From the NCBI GenBank assembly GCA_033002965.1, contig JAURVB010013289.1, positions 62,001-126,000 on the forward strand: a stretch of 64,000 nucleotides of DNA, given 5' to 3'. The DNA comes from Piper betle. Lineage: Eukaryota > Streptophyta > Magnoliopsida > Piperales > Piperaceae. The notes beneath the pieces were generated by a model, which saw only the letters and a program-made list of their open reading frames with translations, did no database searches and was not told where the DNA came from. Numbering within the stretch: position 1 is the stretch's first letter; each line of letters starts with the position of its first letter. Position numbers and translations under genes: made by a program. Of the stretch, positions 47,769-60,393 are shown piece by piece.

Positions 47769-48799
47769 GAGCTTGTTATGTGGATACGTATCCGTCGTTC
47801 ACCAGGTATTTTGTTTTTGTGAACAAAAGTAGTGCATAGTTTTTTTTTGACGTAACGAAGAACGGGTTTGATTTTCCCGTCGAAGGAGAGAGCATGATGA
47901 TCAATCTCACGAAAAGATGTGATGCCTTGCAAGTTTCTTTTTAATTTTGTTTTTAACTTTTGGTTTTAGCTACTCCGAATTTCTCATGGAGAAGTTTGGT
48001 GAGAATTTTAGTATTAGTGTGACAAGAAGATCGAGATCGGCAAATTGGCGAGTCTGCGGCCGTGAGTTAGATAATTTTTCTTCTCTGCTTCGATGTGGGG
48101 ATTTGTAAAGGGCTGGGAGAATGTGGAAAGTGGGAGTGTGTGTGTTGTGGCATATGTTTGGCATACCTGGCAAGAGGGCAGGGGAATGCTTTTGGAGACG
48201 AAAGACTCGTTTCTGTTTTTTTTGTTGGTTGTGATTCATGGGGAATGTCTCTAGCAAAGATGCTTTTTAATCCAATTTAAATTACCTTTATCGAGCTTCA
48301 TTGTTGTTTAAAATTTTCAAATCTTAGAAATGATGATTTTTCAGAATCTGTTGGTTTATTGACTTGCTTTGAACTTGAAAACGGGGGTTCTCAATTCGAA
48401 TTTGGAAGATGTGGGGAAGGAGGACGGACCGGCCATGATGAAAGTGGGAAAGTACTCGGATCCATTGGAACCGATTTTGGATTTGTTGGGTAGTTGTGAA
48501 TTAACCTCTAAATCTTATATCTGATTTGCGATTATCTTGTAGGATGAGATCTTATTTGGATTACAATTTGGCCTGGATATTACGTGGCTTAAATGTGTAT
48601 CATATAAAATGATAAACACGTAGGTTATTATTTTATAGCGGATTGCAACATCTCCAAAAGGAATCTACATCACCATCAACAATTATCATTGTAATATCCT
48701 CTCAAATCCTTCGTATCCCCAATTTGGAAAATGCTGCTCGGTTGCTTTCCAAAAAAGCTCTGGAATAAGAAAAAAACTTTTTTGGAGAATCTTGACATG
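47769..48799. other. 3' flank, non-coding
   Basis: Likely 3' UTR followed by AT-rich sequence. No gene recognised; short frames at 47970-48257 (-) and 48095-48280 (+) have no domain. Confidence 0.4.
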
Positions 48800-49136
48800 G
48801 CTTGGTTATTTTATTTTGAAATGAATATTAAACATTAAAATGTAATATTGTTAGTGTTCTGGGGTATGATCCAATGAGCAAAATTTCTCATTATGATTTT
48901 AATATATTGTTGAGGATTAAAATTTTCAAGTTGATATCACAAAACATTGAAAATAATTAAGTTATTTTATTTCGAAATAAATATTAAATATTATTAAATT
49001 AAAATATAATATCCTTTTCAAAATTTATATTAGTATCACATTTAATACGATCTAGGGTATGATTATTTGACGATTGAGTGAAAATTTTTATTCTAACTTT
49101 AATATATTTTCGAGGACGAAAATTATTTGGGGATAT
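48800..49136. repeat. degenerate tandem repeat, about 160-180 bp units, ending in PPT-like sequence
   Basis: The block TTATTTTATTT.GAAAT.AATATTAAA..TTAAA recurs near 48808, 48961 and 49160, and GGGTATGAT with ATTTTAATATATT..GAGGA near 48863-48913 and 49073-49115. The last unit ends GAGGACGAAAATTATTTGG then GGATAT before TGTAAAACCC, which resembles the polypurine tract and LTR start of plant Gypsy elements. Confidence 0.4.
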
Positions 49137-52100
49137 TGTAAAACCCTAAAAATAATTATATTATTCTATTTCAAAATAAATATTAAATATGATTAAATTA
49201 AATTAATTTAATAATATTTATAAAATATTTTTAATAAATTTTATTATTATCTTTTTATATTTCATACAATACGGAATGTGTATGTATTTATAACATTCTA
49301 TTACTTGCCTTTTCATTTTCACACAACTAAAACATATCTTTTTCAATCTAGAAAAGGGGAGAACTTGTGATAACTTGTGTGAAACAATCACCTCAACATG
49401 GTCGTCGGCTCCAAAGTTTATTAAAATTTACTATTTAAGTTGGTTGCCTGTCGACATACCCATATGTCAACCATACTTTGAGGTAAATATTTTCTTATAT
49501 TAAATTATTACTAGTTTGATCGAGTGGTCATAAGTTACATGTTGGTCCATATAGTAACACTTATAAGTATGTGTATGTTTGCCTTTGGTATGATCTTATT
49601 AGAATGAGCATATTACCGTCAATTAGATTTCAATACATATTTATATTTAAGTATGATAGGAGTATATTACCGTCAACTAAATTTTGGTACATGTATATAT
49701 TTATGTATGATACAACTGTCAACTAAATTGTGGTACATGTATATGTTTATGTATGATACAAACGTCTTATTGTCAATTAGATTTTGGCACATTGTATGCT
49801 TCGTTGAATTGTCCAGGGTACACGTGGTGCCATGTTTTGACACAATATATATGATTATAATTATGTATGTGTTTGTACTTATTTATCCAAAAAGTATTTA
49901 TATTTATCCAAAAAATATTTATATTTATCCGATCACGTGTATAATTTTTGAAATTATTCATTCACGTGATAAACTATAGAGAATTGGTCTATACTTACGA
50001 GAGAACTAGTCTGTGCTGTTCCAAGATGGAAAGAGGGAATTTATACAAAAAGTTGGGACGGCTATGATTCCTTGCCGCAAATGGTGGAATTGAGAAATTC
50101 TTCGAACGCCTATATAAACACACATAGTAGAAGATTGAAAGGGGGGCTCATACGCTGAAAGAAAAAGAAATAGAAAAAAGAAGCACGAAGGAAGAAGAAA
50201 GGGGAGGAGCCCCTCGCCGAAGATTCATCTCCAGCAACCCCCTAACCTATTGTCACTGACCTTGGAGTGCTTCCCTACATTGCCTAGTCTAGACTTTCGC
50301 CGGAGGAGTCCAAAGCAAAAGTTGTTGTTGCGCAGGAGAAAGGAAATACCCGTAGGACCACTCATGCTACCCTTCTCTGGATGGGTCAAGATTCAGCCAC
50401 CTAAGGGAGGAAGTACAGAAGCCAGACGTTGAACCAGGGGCAAAGGTTGCCTTCCAATTGCTGCCATATTACTGTTGCGGCGGACGTGAAGAACTTTGCC
50501 GACGGATTGCTGCAATAGTTTGCCGCCTCACAACCTTGGTTTATTGTTATGAGTGAGCCATCACCGGAACCGCGCTGCTGCCATGGTCACTGCTACACAT
50601 CCAACGTCCGTGAAGCTGTAGCTCTGCCTTGGAGCGTTGTTCCTGATCGCCAAACAGAGGAGACCAGGTCGTCGCCTGCCTATTGGGGAGCTTTTGAGGA
50701 TTTATTGTTAGCCTAGTCGCTCCAAGTTGCCGCCTTTGACAAGCCTCGCTGGAGCATAGCCGCGGAAGGTTCCCCCAAAGGTTTGGAGTTTTCCCTTGTT
50801 GCTGCTTTGCCGATCGATGCACATCATCGTGGAGCCCTACCTCGTTGAGAAGGAGGTCTGCTATTATCCACCAAGGAAAGGCGCTGCTGCCACATCCTGT
50901 TGCTGCCAAAGTCATCACCGACACCTGAAGGTCACAGCCTTGCCGCATCAGATCTACCTGAAAGGGAAGTTTTTGCAGGTAAAAACAAGGGACGTATTAG
51001 GAGGAATTCTTGCTGCTATCCATCATTGATTGCCGGCAGCCCATCACCATCTCCACTTGCCAAGGGAAGGAGGAGTTTTCCAGTACCCAACCGAGAAAAA
51101 TACCCAGGTCGCCATGCCCTTGTCTCGCTAGAGTTGGGGAAGACGTTGCCCAGAGCAAGGGGAATAGCAGAGAAAACAGACATCTTCCGGAGAGTGCTCC
51201 GGTTGACCAGTACCATCTTCAGTCATACACTTGCCACCGGTCTAATTTCCGTCACGCCGGCTATCATCCCTGACCGAGTTTTATCGCCGAGACTCTAGCC
51301 GTCATCGGAATTCTCCAGCAAGCTGCCGTTGGAAAAGTCAGAAAACAGAGCAACGAAGGTCTGATTTCGCTAATTTTTTCCGACCAACACCAGTCGTTCT
51401 CAATGTCACCGTGAGGTGAAACGTGAAGACAGAGGAGTGGTCTAGAAACCCAAATTGAGTTTCGCCAAAGTTCATCGCTGTAACCGCACGGAAAAATCGG
51501 GAAGCGAGGAAGTTGCTGGCCGGAAAAGCAGAAAATAGAGTAGCGAACAGTGGATTTCTTGGATTTTTCTGACCAGCACCGGTCGTTCTCAGCCCTTCCA
51601 TTGTGATCAAGTGAAGATGATGGAATGATATAGAAACCCAAACGGAGATCCACCGGATTTCATCGCCGAGGTCGCCGGAAAAAATTGAGAAGTGACCGAT
51701 CGGAGCAGCGTAGCACAAAAGTGCAGAAAAGTGTCTAACTTTCCGGCCTCTGACCGACCGACCGGAGCCACCACCGACAGTTGAACCACCATCAAGAGAC
51801 CCATAGGTCTGTGATCTACAGTTCTGGGCAATCTCCGCCACCTTCAGCTGCCGGAAAAGCCACCGCCGAGTCCACCAAAACCACCATTGCACCGCCGCTG
51901 CAGCCGGGTTGTCGGACCCGTTTACTGTTGACCGCATCCGCTCTTGTCGTGTCCGAGACCAAATCCTTCTCCCCAGTCCGCGTCCGCGAAGCCAGACCGT
52001 GACCAGTTACGAAACCGCGACCCGGATTGGAGCTGGTGTACCGTACACCACTCGTAGACTGGCGCACGCAGAAAGAAAGGAAGCTGACGTACGCCATCCA

Positions 52101-52150
52101 GTCCGATCCAGCATTTGTTTAGTTTGAACCAACCCGGAACGGCCTGGTTC
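49137..52150 (+). mobile_element. LTR family 2, long LTR-like element with TATA box
   Basis: Starts TGTAAAACCCTAAAAATAA after a polypurine-tract-like word. It is AT-rich to about 50100, then has a TATA box (CCTATATAAACAC at 50109), then a GC-richer stretch to about 52150. Part of it (51130-51290) recurs inverted at 3690-3835. This AT-rich, TATA, GC-rich order parallels LTR family 1 copy D read on the plus strand. No gag/pol follows within the window, so it is a solo LTR or a fragment; the 3' end was not pinned down. The many open frames between 50250 and 52150 (for example 51338-51937 minus) have no domain. Confidence 0.45.
50109..50121 (+). promoter_or_regulatory. TATA box within LTR family 2
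   Basis: CCTATATAAACAC in a GC-poor to GC-rich transition, the expected position of a U3/R border in an LTR. No transcript evidence. Confidence 0.4.
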
Positions 52151-52479
52151 AACCTATCAACACTCTAGAAATTGTTTGAAGGCCTTCCAGACTGATTAGG
52201 GCAAATTTATCTAAAGGCAGCAAAAATTCACTATTTTATATAACTTGTAAAAATCAAAGGAGAAATATTGGATTGTGATTACTAATCTCACCGTGGACTG
52301 ACTTAGGGATTCAAGTTGAACCCGAACCACATAAAAAATTTTCTGCGTGTCATTTCATGTTCTTGTGACATTTTCTATTTTTATCGCACTATCTCTTTGC
52401 ACGACAAGGGCACCTTAGTCCCACCAAACCTTCAAATATGAATCACAAAAGAACTGATTTGAGGGGGCGGACGATCATC
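52151..52479. other. non-coding spacer
   Basis: Nothing recognised between LTR family 2 and the tandem array. Confidence 0.4.
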
Positions 52480-54720
52480 ATTTCAAAATATCTATTAATT
52501 AGTACATTTTAAAAAAAATCTAAAAATATGTTATAATGATTTGAAAAAATTTTTTTTTATCAATCCCTTATTTTTGTATTCTACTTTTAATATATTCGAC
52601 AAACTTTATAGAAGTAAATTTTAACTATAAAGTTTGTACGATAATAGTTAAATTATTAGTTTTATAAATTTTTAATAGTATATTTCGGTCGGCCACTAGG
52701 TCAAAAAAACATTGGGATGTTGCGATCATGCTTCTTTTTGAAGCACAACACCATTAATAGATGGACAACATATGTAAGTACAAAGAGGGTTGAGTTCATG
52801 ATCGTATTGATGTCCGGTTTATTCCACCAAACCTGTATGATTAAAAAGTGAACAAACTATAAAGACATCTTATATTGTTCATTTGTGAATCAAAATTGCA
52901 GGCTATCACCTTTATAATGGGGAGTAATGCACGGACAATTGAAAATAACTGTAAATAAATAATTCATTAGCCGTCAATGCACAATTATCTTCTCTGAAAT
53001 TGCCTTTTAGAGCAAAATGAAACTGCATTTTTGGCATTTGCTAGTTGCAAATTTTTACACAGACGCTTCGGGCTTTAACATTATCTAGTTTGAGTCTAGG
53101 TTGTCGTTAAAGCTCGAAATGGGCAATTAAATTTTGGCCTCGTGTATGCGTTAGATGAGTGAGGAGGATTGCTTTAAAAAGTCTTAAATGTATAAGCTAC
53201 TGTTCATATATTTTATATGAGTTACATCTTTTATTTGAAAATTTTAATAGGCTTCATAATTTAAAATTCACATAGATAAATAAAAAAATAAATAATAAGG
53301 ATGATTATAAATTTCTAAACCACACGGTGGCAATTAAACACGAGGGTTGAGCTAGTTGGCACGAGCTCAACGACAGCCATGCACCACCTGGTGGTAAGCA
53401 TTGTTGAAGGTACCCCCTCTATTTCAAAAGGGTTTTTGGCATATCAAGCCCCGGTAAGGTTCTTTACTTTACAACAAATTAAACCATATGCTCCATACTT
53501 TGTGCTCACCCCCATCAATTCCTTTAAGTTGTCATTCTTGCAAATCAATTCAATTTAATGTTATAACCTTTTTCATCTTAATTACCTAAGTAATTATAAT
53601 CAAAAATCATTTCAAAATATCTATTAATTAGTACATTTTTAAAAAATCTAAAAAATATGTTATAATGATTTGAAAAAAATAAAATTTTATCAATCCCTTA
53701 TTTATGTATTCTACTTTTAATATATATAAAAATTATTTTGTAAAATCAACTGAAAATATTTAAATTAGAATTTTAGCTCATACGAGCTATATGTTTATAC
53801 GGGAATTGCAACATCCCCAAGGAATCTACGTCGACATTGATGACTCATGTTTCTTTTTGACGCACAACACTATTTTAATCGGTCAAAATAGAGGGGAGTA
53901 TGAGAGGATGGCAGTCCATACATAAGTACAAAGAGAGTTGGGTTCATGTTCTTATAGTTGTCGTGTATATTAGATGAAAACTAATAATTAAAAAGTGAAT
54001 GAACCATAAAGACATCTTATATTGGTCATTTGTGAATCAAAATAAGTACTGTAGGCTGTCACCTCTACATTGGGGAGTAATGCAAGGACAATTGAAAGTA
54101 ACATCTATGAAACCGCCTTTCAGAGCAAAATAAAACCATAATTCTGGCATTTGCTAGTTACAAATTTTAACACAACGCTTCGGGTTTTCACATTAATTAG
54201 TTTGAGTCTAGGTTGTTGTTAAAGCTAGAAATGTGCCATTCAAATTTGGCCTGTGGGTGTGAGGTGGAGGATCAATGCTTCATGACGGGTTAACTTTGTG
54301 TGTCGTGTATGTGTTAGGTGAGTGAGGATTGCCTTAAAAAGTCTTCTATGCATAATCTACAACTCATATATTTTATGGGCTACGATTTTTATTTGAAAAA
54401 TTTTGTAAGTCTTACTATTTAAAATTCAAATAAGTAAATAAAAAAACAAATAATAAGGATAGTTATAAATTTTTTACTCAATTTAATGTTTATAACCTTT
54501 TCATATTTAGTACCTAAGTAATTATAATAAAAATAATTTTAAAATATCTATTAATTAGTACATTTTAAAAAATCTAAAAATATGTCATAATAATGTAAAA
54601 AATAAAATTTTATCAACCAGTTATTTATGTATTCTACTTTTAATACATATAAATATTATTTTGTAAGATCCAATACAAATGTTTAAATTAGATGTGTATG
54701 TTATATAAACTATATGCGAT
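52480..54720. repeat. tandem array of about 1-kb units (two full, one partial)
   Basis: The block ATTTCAAAATATCTATTAAT..TAGTACATTTT..AAAATCTAAAAA..ATGTTATAATGATTTGAAAA begins at about 52480, 53609 and 54535, giving units of about 1129 and 926 bp. Other shared landmarks in order: CACAACACCATT/CACAACACTATT (52744, 53865), AAGTACAAAGAG.GTTG.GTTCATG (52776, 53926), GGGGAGTAATGCA.GGACAATTGAAA (52918, 54071), TTTGAGTCTAGGTTGT.GTTAAAGCT (53089, 54202). Unit 1 carries an insertion of about 200 bases around 53340-53540 relative to unit 2. No coding capacity. Confidence 0.8.
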
Positions 54721-54969
54721 ATAACTTACCTTAATTTTAATAAAAAACATATAACTATGATGTGAGAATATAAAACCAAATAACCATGAGAAATTAATGA
54801 GTGTAGAGGGTATAATAAATAGTAGGATTTCTATAAACGCCAATGCTCGCATGCAATCGGTCACCATGTAACCAAAGTGCACCACCTGTCTTGAGGTAGG
54901 CCCCACAAGCCTAACTTGAACCCCGAAACGAAGTCAGAAAACTCACTCCTACACCTTTCTTTGCCCTTA
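54721..54969. other. non-coding
   Basis: Short AT-rich stretch between the array and the GAGCCGAG repeat, with CACCACCTGTCTTGAGGTAGG near 54880. Nothing recognised. Confidence 0.3.
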
Positions 54970-55160
54970 GAGTTGCTAATTGACCGAGCCAGCTCGTGAG
55001 TTTCGGCTCGGCTTAACTCGATTCGAAACTCGACATTTAAATGCTCGACTCGAACTCGAATCTTACGAGCTGAGCTTGAGCAAGGTCGTGTTCGACTTGA
55101 CTCAACTCGGTTATAACTCGAACTCGACTCGACTCGATAAAATAATATAATAATATAGGT

Positions 55161-55205
<45 letters not shown>
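54970..55205 (+). mobile_element. CTCGAACTCGACTCG-rich non-autonomous element, 5' part
   Basis: Shares about 230 bases with 61741-61980: GTTGCTAATTGACCGAGCC, CGACATTTAAATGCTCGA, GTGTTCGACT.GACTC, then TCGATAAAATAATATAATAATATAG and an (TA)n run at 55164-55203. It then stops abruptly at LTR family 1 copy D. The GCTAATTGA.CGAGC start is like the ends of many plant hAT-type miniature elements, but I could not confirm terminal repeats or a target duplication. Confidence 0.5.
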
Positions 55206-55206
<1 letters not shown>

Positions 55207-57901
55207 GATTGTAGAATTAATTTTAGGCTATTTACCGTGTTAGGATGCACATTTACTATGTTTGGGTGGGTTATTAATTACAGAGCATGTCATTGTGGTA
55301 TTATACTGTGTAATATATTTTATGAGATTTTTGCTTATTTTTTGGATTTTTTGTAGGATTTATTACGAGCTAGTTATTATTTTTGACTCAAGTCAGAATT
55401 GAGTTAATACTTATTTATGATATTGCCATCGACCACCCCCCAACCTTTTCTTCTCCCCCAAACCCTGATCGCCACCGCACCACCCTTTGCTTGTCGTCGC
55501 TGCCGCCGCCGACACCATCCCGGTGCCGATCGACGCCGCGTAGCCCGGCCACGCCATTGCCGTGCAGCCACGAGCACCCCAGCCATCGCCCGACATCCAC
55601 GACACGAGGAAGTTGCCCTAGCGTCGAGCTCACGTCGCCGATTCCACCACCGGCGACGTCGCCGACGACATCTAGCAGTCGTCGTCGCCATCCAGCCACT
55701 GCCTCGACGTCGTCAACCTTCCCCGACCCGAGCGGAGCCCATCGTCGCCCATGCCGACCAGATCTCGTCACCCATCACCGGCCACCCCTATTGTTCCTTT
55801 TCTTGGCGAGCCGCCACCCCCACTGACCGTGTCGACATCTTAAACGCGTCAGGCTCGCCGAACCGGTGCCAACGTGACCCAATGCCATTGCTATCCCGCT
55901 AGGAGACGCCGCCGGCAACTGCCATTGGAAAATCGTTGAAATGCTACCAGAAAACCATCGACACAAGCTGGGAAACCGCTGGAAACCTACCAAAAAATTG
56001 GATTCACTGGAATTCATCGAATCTTCTGCAGAGCTCATCCAGTCGAACCCGATTGAACTTCAGATGCCGACGAGCGCTGATTTTGAGCTCCGAGATGCGC
56101 AACAAAACCTCAGCCATCGCCGATTGCCGATGATGTGGGGTATAATTACCTCCGATTTAATTATTTAAAATTGATGATTATTAGCACAACATGCTGGGAT
56201 TGATTAATTGTCATGATAAATGTCTAACTATGAATGAAGTGATGATTTGCGTGATGTGATTAGTAGTGAATGAATGTTAAATGATCTAATGAGGTAAATT
56301 AAATCTGAGCATGATAATCGACTACGACTGTAACTTAGAAAAACACAATAAAATTGGTATGAATAGGATGAGTTAGAATTATTTTTACATTTATGATTGT
56401 CGATTGTGATGGATGATGATTGTGTTGCGAGTGTAATGTTCATGTCGAGTTAATGCATCATTCAGTTAGCGGGCATTAGCTTTTAGATTTGATGTGTAGG
56501 TACAGAGTAGGAGCTCGCCACCTAGGCGTGAGGACACGCTTGGAGCTTCTACCAAGTCCGTTTAGGACTCGTCTCTATTTTATACTCTATTCTATTGTAT
56601 GTTTATTTTATTGCTTGCAAGATATGTTAAGTGGCATTTTATCGGATCCCATTTAACTCGGACCATTTAACTGAACAGTTTTTCGGATTAATAACCCTCG
56701 AGGATGAGACCCCTCGAGTATATTTCGAAAACAAGATTCACTACAAGTTGCCTTTAGGCCTATTATATAAATCCATTCCCAGGCCTATATATATAGTTTT
56801 ATCGAGTTTTTAGTGAGACGAGAGATGGTAAAGCTGACTTGCATGTACCATGAGCAGATGCATGTGACAGTCAAAGCGGGCTCTGAATTAGTGAGTAGAC
56901 TGTTCCATTCTCGAGGGATCCTGACAACTTCACTTTTGAGTTCCTCACACTCAGGAGAATATGGAGGTTTACGAGTGCTATTAAGTACAACACATGTCTA
57001 GACTTGCGGTTCAAAGGGTACTAAAGGTGATTACCTGAAAGTTATCGACCTTCGTGCTTAAGGCCGGGAGAATTATGGAGGGAATAAGAGGTCTTAGGAT
57101 GGACTAGGAAAATGAAATGAGAAAAATGTCGAGAGAGGCATCAGCAAAGCAGTTAGTTCGGGATGCTAATGGGCCTGCAACCTGGTAGCTCCTCAGTAGG
57201 TGCCCTTTAGAGAATTCTAGTGAAGTATACAAATATTTTTCTTTGTATGAGAGTTAGCTCTCATAGCCAATTTGTTATAATTATATTTTGGACTAGTAAC
57301 GCTTGTTTCTGACGTGTTTTTATACTATATGTAGGTGATAATCATGAGCTGGATGTGCCAGCTTCGACGGAAGTGCAATGATGTCGCTTGCACACACATG
57401 TCAGCCAATAGAGTGGTTAATATTTTGTTTATGATGCTATTATATTGAGAATAATGTGATTAAATGCTAAGACATGATGATATGATGTGAAATGTGAATA
57501 GACTGTACAGGTGGGTTGAGACCAAAAATTCAGAGTGATTGATACAGTATAGATTAGAATTCTATATGAATGTAAATATCTGATATATGCATATATATTT
57601 GTATATATTATTTTGACATGGTGGCCCCTAATTGTACTTTTAGGGGAGTTTTTATCCGCTTTATTTTTAGAAATTTTTAATGATTTATTGCAATTGTTGT
57701 TGGTGTATGAATTAGTTTGCATGTCATCTATATAGTAGCATGTTAGGGTTTTATGCATCCATCAATGTATGACGAGTCGTATTATCATCTTAAGACGCCG
57801 AAAGTAGCTTTGTACGAGTTGGGTTCGGGTTAGTCGACCTAGCGGGGACCAATGGCATTTCAGTTTGGTTCCCGAGCGTGAACCAGATTTGGGGTGTTAC
57901 A
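55206..57901. mobile_element. LTR family 1, copy D (inverted relative to A and C)
   Basis: Its right end at 57901 is the reverse complement of TGTAACACCCCAAATCTGG, and the order of blocks is the mirror of copies A and C: CCTCGAGGATGAGAC at 56697, GTTAAGTGG..CCATTTAAC at 56626-56657, GAGCTTCTACCAAGTCCG at 56545, GGGGTATAATTACCTCCG at 56138 next to the GC-rich block 55430-56130, and an AT-rich part from 55206. The last ~180 bp expected from copy C are missing at the left, where the TA repeat begins. Frames in the GC block (55383-55902) lack domains. Confidence 0.7.
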
Positions 57902-60018
57902 CATTGGCGGACAAAGACACCAGCGGTGGCTAGGAGGCAAAGGTGGGAGAAGACACCGGCGGCTGGTATGACATGCAAAGGCGGGGGTCGAGTTTTAGGG
58001 ATTTCCTTTAGGGAGTCGAGGAGTTGGGGTAGCATTAAGTTTTCCGGACCCAAAATCCGATCGGTTAATAGATGGGACAGTATAAACATACCATAAGAAT
58101 ATAAATAATAAAAAAATAGTTGAGGAAGCCTTTTTTTAAATATTAGTAAAATTTTGATTTAGAGGATAATAAAATATTTATTTTAAAAAATCTCTTCGTA
58201 TTGGTGGAAGAGTGAACCCCCAAGTAAAAAACGATCGAAATTTATATACGAAAATTATAATTGAGAAAGGTTGCAACCCTTTGGATACAACCATACATAA
58301 TAAACTAAAAGAAGCGGTCTCTTTGAAAAGCCTTAAATTAAAAAGAGCACCGTTTTTATAAAGAGACACAAACATTCTTTTTATGAAAGGATGTACTCCC
58401 ATAGAAGTAAGGAAAGAATATAATTTCTTCCAAGAAAAAATACTTTCTTTTATTATGATTGGGAATTAGATTATATCTTTATTTATTATATAATTATCAA
58501 ATATTAAAATATACAAAATCATGTAAGAAAAGTTCTCCATTAATGAATCATTGATGAGTATATCAAATTCAATTTGAATTGGATAATCCAAACATGACTC
58601 TTACCATTTTATGTAAATATGCTTTTTTATTAATAATCTAACAGAATCAAATCGAATAGGCTCAATTCGAACGATTCAAATTAACTTTGACAATAATGGA
58701 CTGCAACTCAAGTGTTCTTGAATTTCAAGGAAGTTTTTTTATTCAAAATATTTTGACAGTTGAAAACGACTACGATAACCATATCTATTCGTCATGCACA
58801 GAATCGGGTGCTACGTTTTCCTCTCAAATATGAGGTCTTCTTGGTATCCTCGTCATATTAGATTTTAGTGACTAGATGATAATTGATAGGCGATCTTGAC
58901 GAAATATTTTTTGACAAGCTTTGTTCTTAAATGACCGAAAAATTTCTCATACATTTCTTATCTAAAATAAGATACAATCAGGCGAGTTTACATTTTCATC
59001 AAAGAATCGTTATGAATAGCGTGCACTGATGTTCCAAGCTCTAGAAGGAAAGACCAAATGGGAATTGTAAATAAGCATGTCGTAATGGGCCAAGGTGCTA
59101 CAGAAAATCCATTGTAATACTTGCAGCTTGGCATAAATTATCTAAATTTTTAAAAATTAACTTAATTATTACACTTACTTTTTAAAACACTCTTAATTTG
59201 TATGATTTACACCAATTGATCAAGTACTACAGCAGGCAAGTTCTATAGCACTTGATATAGCAAATCCAGTAATCTATTGATCCTTGCTGGGTTTGCTAAG
59301 TACATATGGGAAACATGAATTTTGTGGCAATCTACCATACAGTAAGCTAATGTAGTAGTGATTTTACCCTTCTGCGTTGGTAACAAACAAATGACGACTC
59401 TGGTGTTGCAGTGGCTTCTCCAAAATTATGTGCGTAATTACCATATAATTTTATAATGATATCCTTTATATAACGTTAATTATGGAGATTTGGACTAATT
59501 GAATGAAAGAGTTTTCCGTAGCAATTGCTACAGAAAATCGACAGCCCTACTTTAGAAGTAAGGGAAACAAAGGGAGTCGGAAAGTCTCAATCACGTTTAG
59601 TAACAAACATTCATGAATTGGTACATTCGAAAAATTATAAAATTTGTATCAACTAAATTATGATGCATTAAGGTATGCTTTCACATCTAGTCTAGTTTTA
59701 TTTTTTTTTCTTGGATGATGTTAAGTTGAAGTTCAATCTTGGAGGATCAATGCAACTTAAATTTCGCCTCTTCGTGTTAGATCACCGAGAAGATCATGGT
59801 ATTTGTGGCTCCAATTTCTGGTATTCTCCGATGCTGTTTTTTCCCCAAAGGCTATTATTATTGATGAATAGTTGCGATTGAACAAGTGGAGAAGGCCGTT
59901 TGAGGCGGCACCTGCAATTGGCCGTTTCTCTGCACTAAACATACACACTCACACGCCTCCTTTTGCGGAACAAACCACCTCCGTAGATTTCGCCCCAAAT
60001 TAGCCGCCCTCCCTCCCC
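57902..60018. other. spacer and NHL promoter region, no other gene seen
   Basis: Two kilobases without a supported gene. The minus-strand frame at 58178-58402 is AT-rich and unrecognised. The last 100-150 bases are probably NHL 5' UTR. Confidence 0.4.
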
Positions 60019-60393
60019 ATGGCCCACTCCTCCTCCGACAACAAAAACCCTCTCGCCGCCGCCGCCGCCGCTGGCGATGGAGAACCACGCTCCGGTGACC
60101 GGGTACCCACCTCCGCCGTCACACCCGTCGTACCATCCTTACCAGGCGTACCCGTACCCGGCCTACCCTTACCAATCCCATCCCCAACCCAGCCGCTCCA
60201 CCGTCTTCCTCCGCCGATTCCTCCTCCTCCTTATCGCCGCCTTCGTCATCTTGGGAGCCATCGCCCTCATCCTGTGGCTCGTCCTCCGCCCTCACCTCCC
60301 CCGCGTCTTCGTCACCTTCGCCTCCGTCTCCCTTTTCAATCAATCCACCATATCCCTCACCGCCGACTGGGACTTCTCCTTTCGCGTCGATAA
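60019..60393 (+). other. overlapping upstream ORF of the NHL gene
   Basis: ATG at 60019 lies in a strong context (CCCCATGGCC), 58 bases before and out of frame with the NHL start, and opens 124 codons running into the NHL coding region. Its translation is low-complexity (Pro/Arg-rich) and without a domain. If the 5' UTR extends this far it would reduce translation of the main frame; otherwise transcription starts downstream of it. Confidence 0.35.

Noticed and set aside
51264..51937. 199-codon minus-strand frame
   Set aside because: Within LTR family 2; the translation has no domain and the matching inverted copy at 3.5-4.6 kb does not keep it open.
55383..55902. Overlapping Pro/Ser/Arg-rich frames on both strands
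   Set aside because: Same GC-rich block of LTR family 1 copy D; no domain.
58178..58402. 74-codon minus-strand frame, considered as plastid-derived DNA
   Set aside because: No plastid gene recognised; AT-rich hydrophobic translation is expected by chance.
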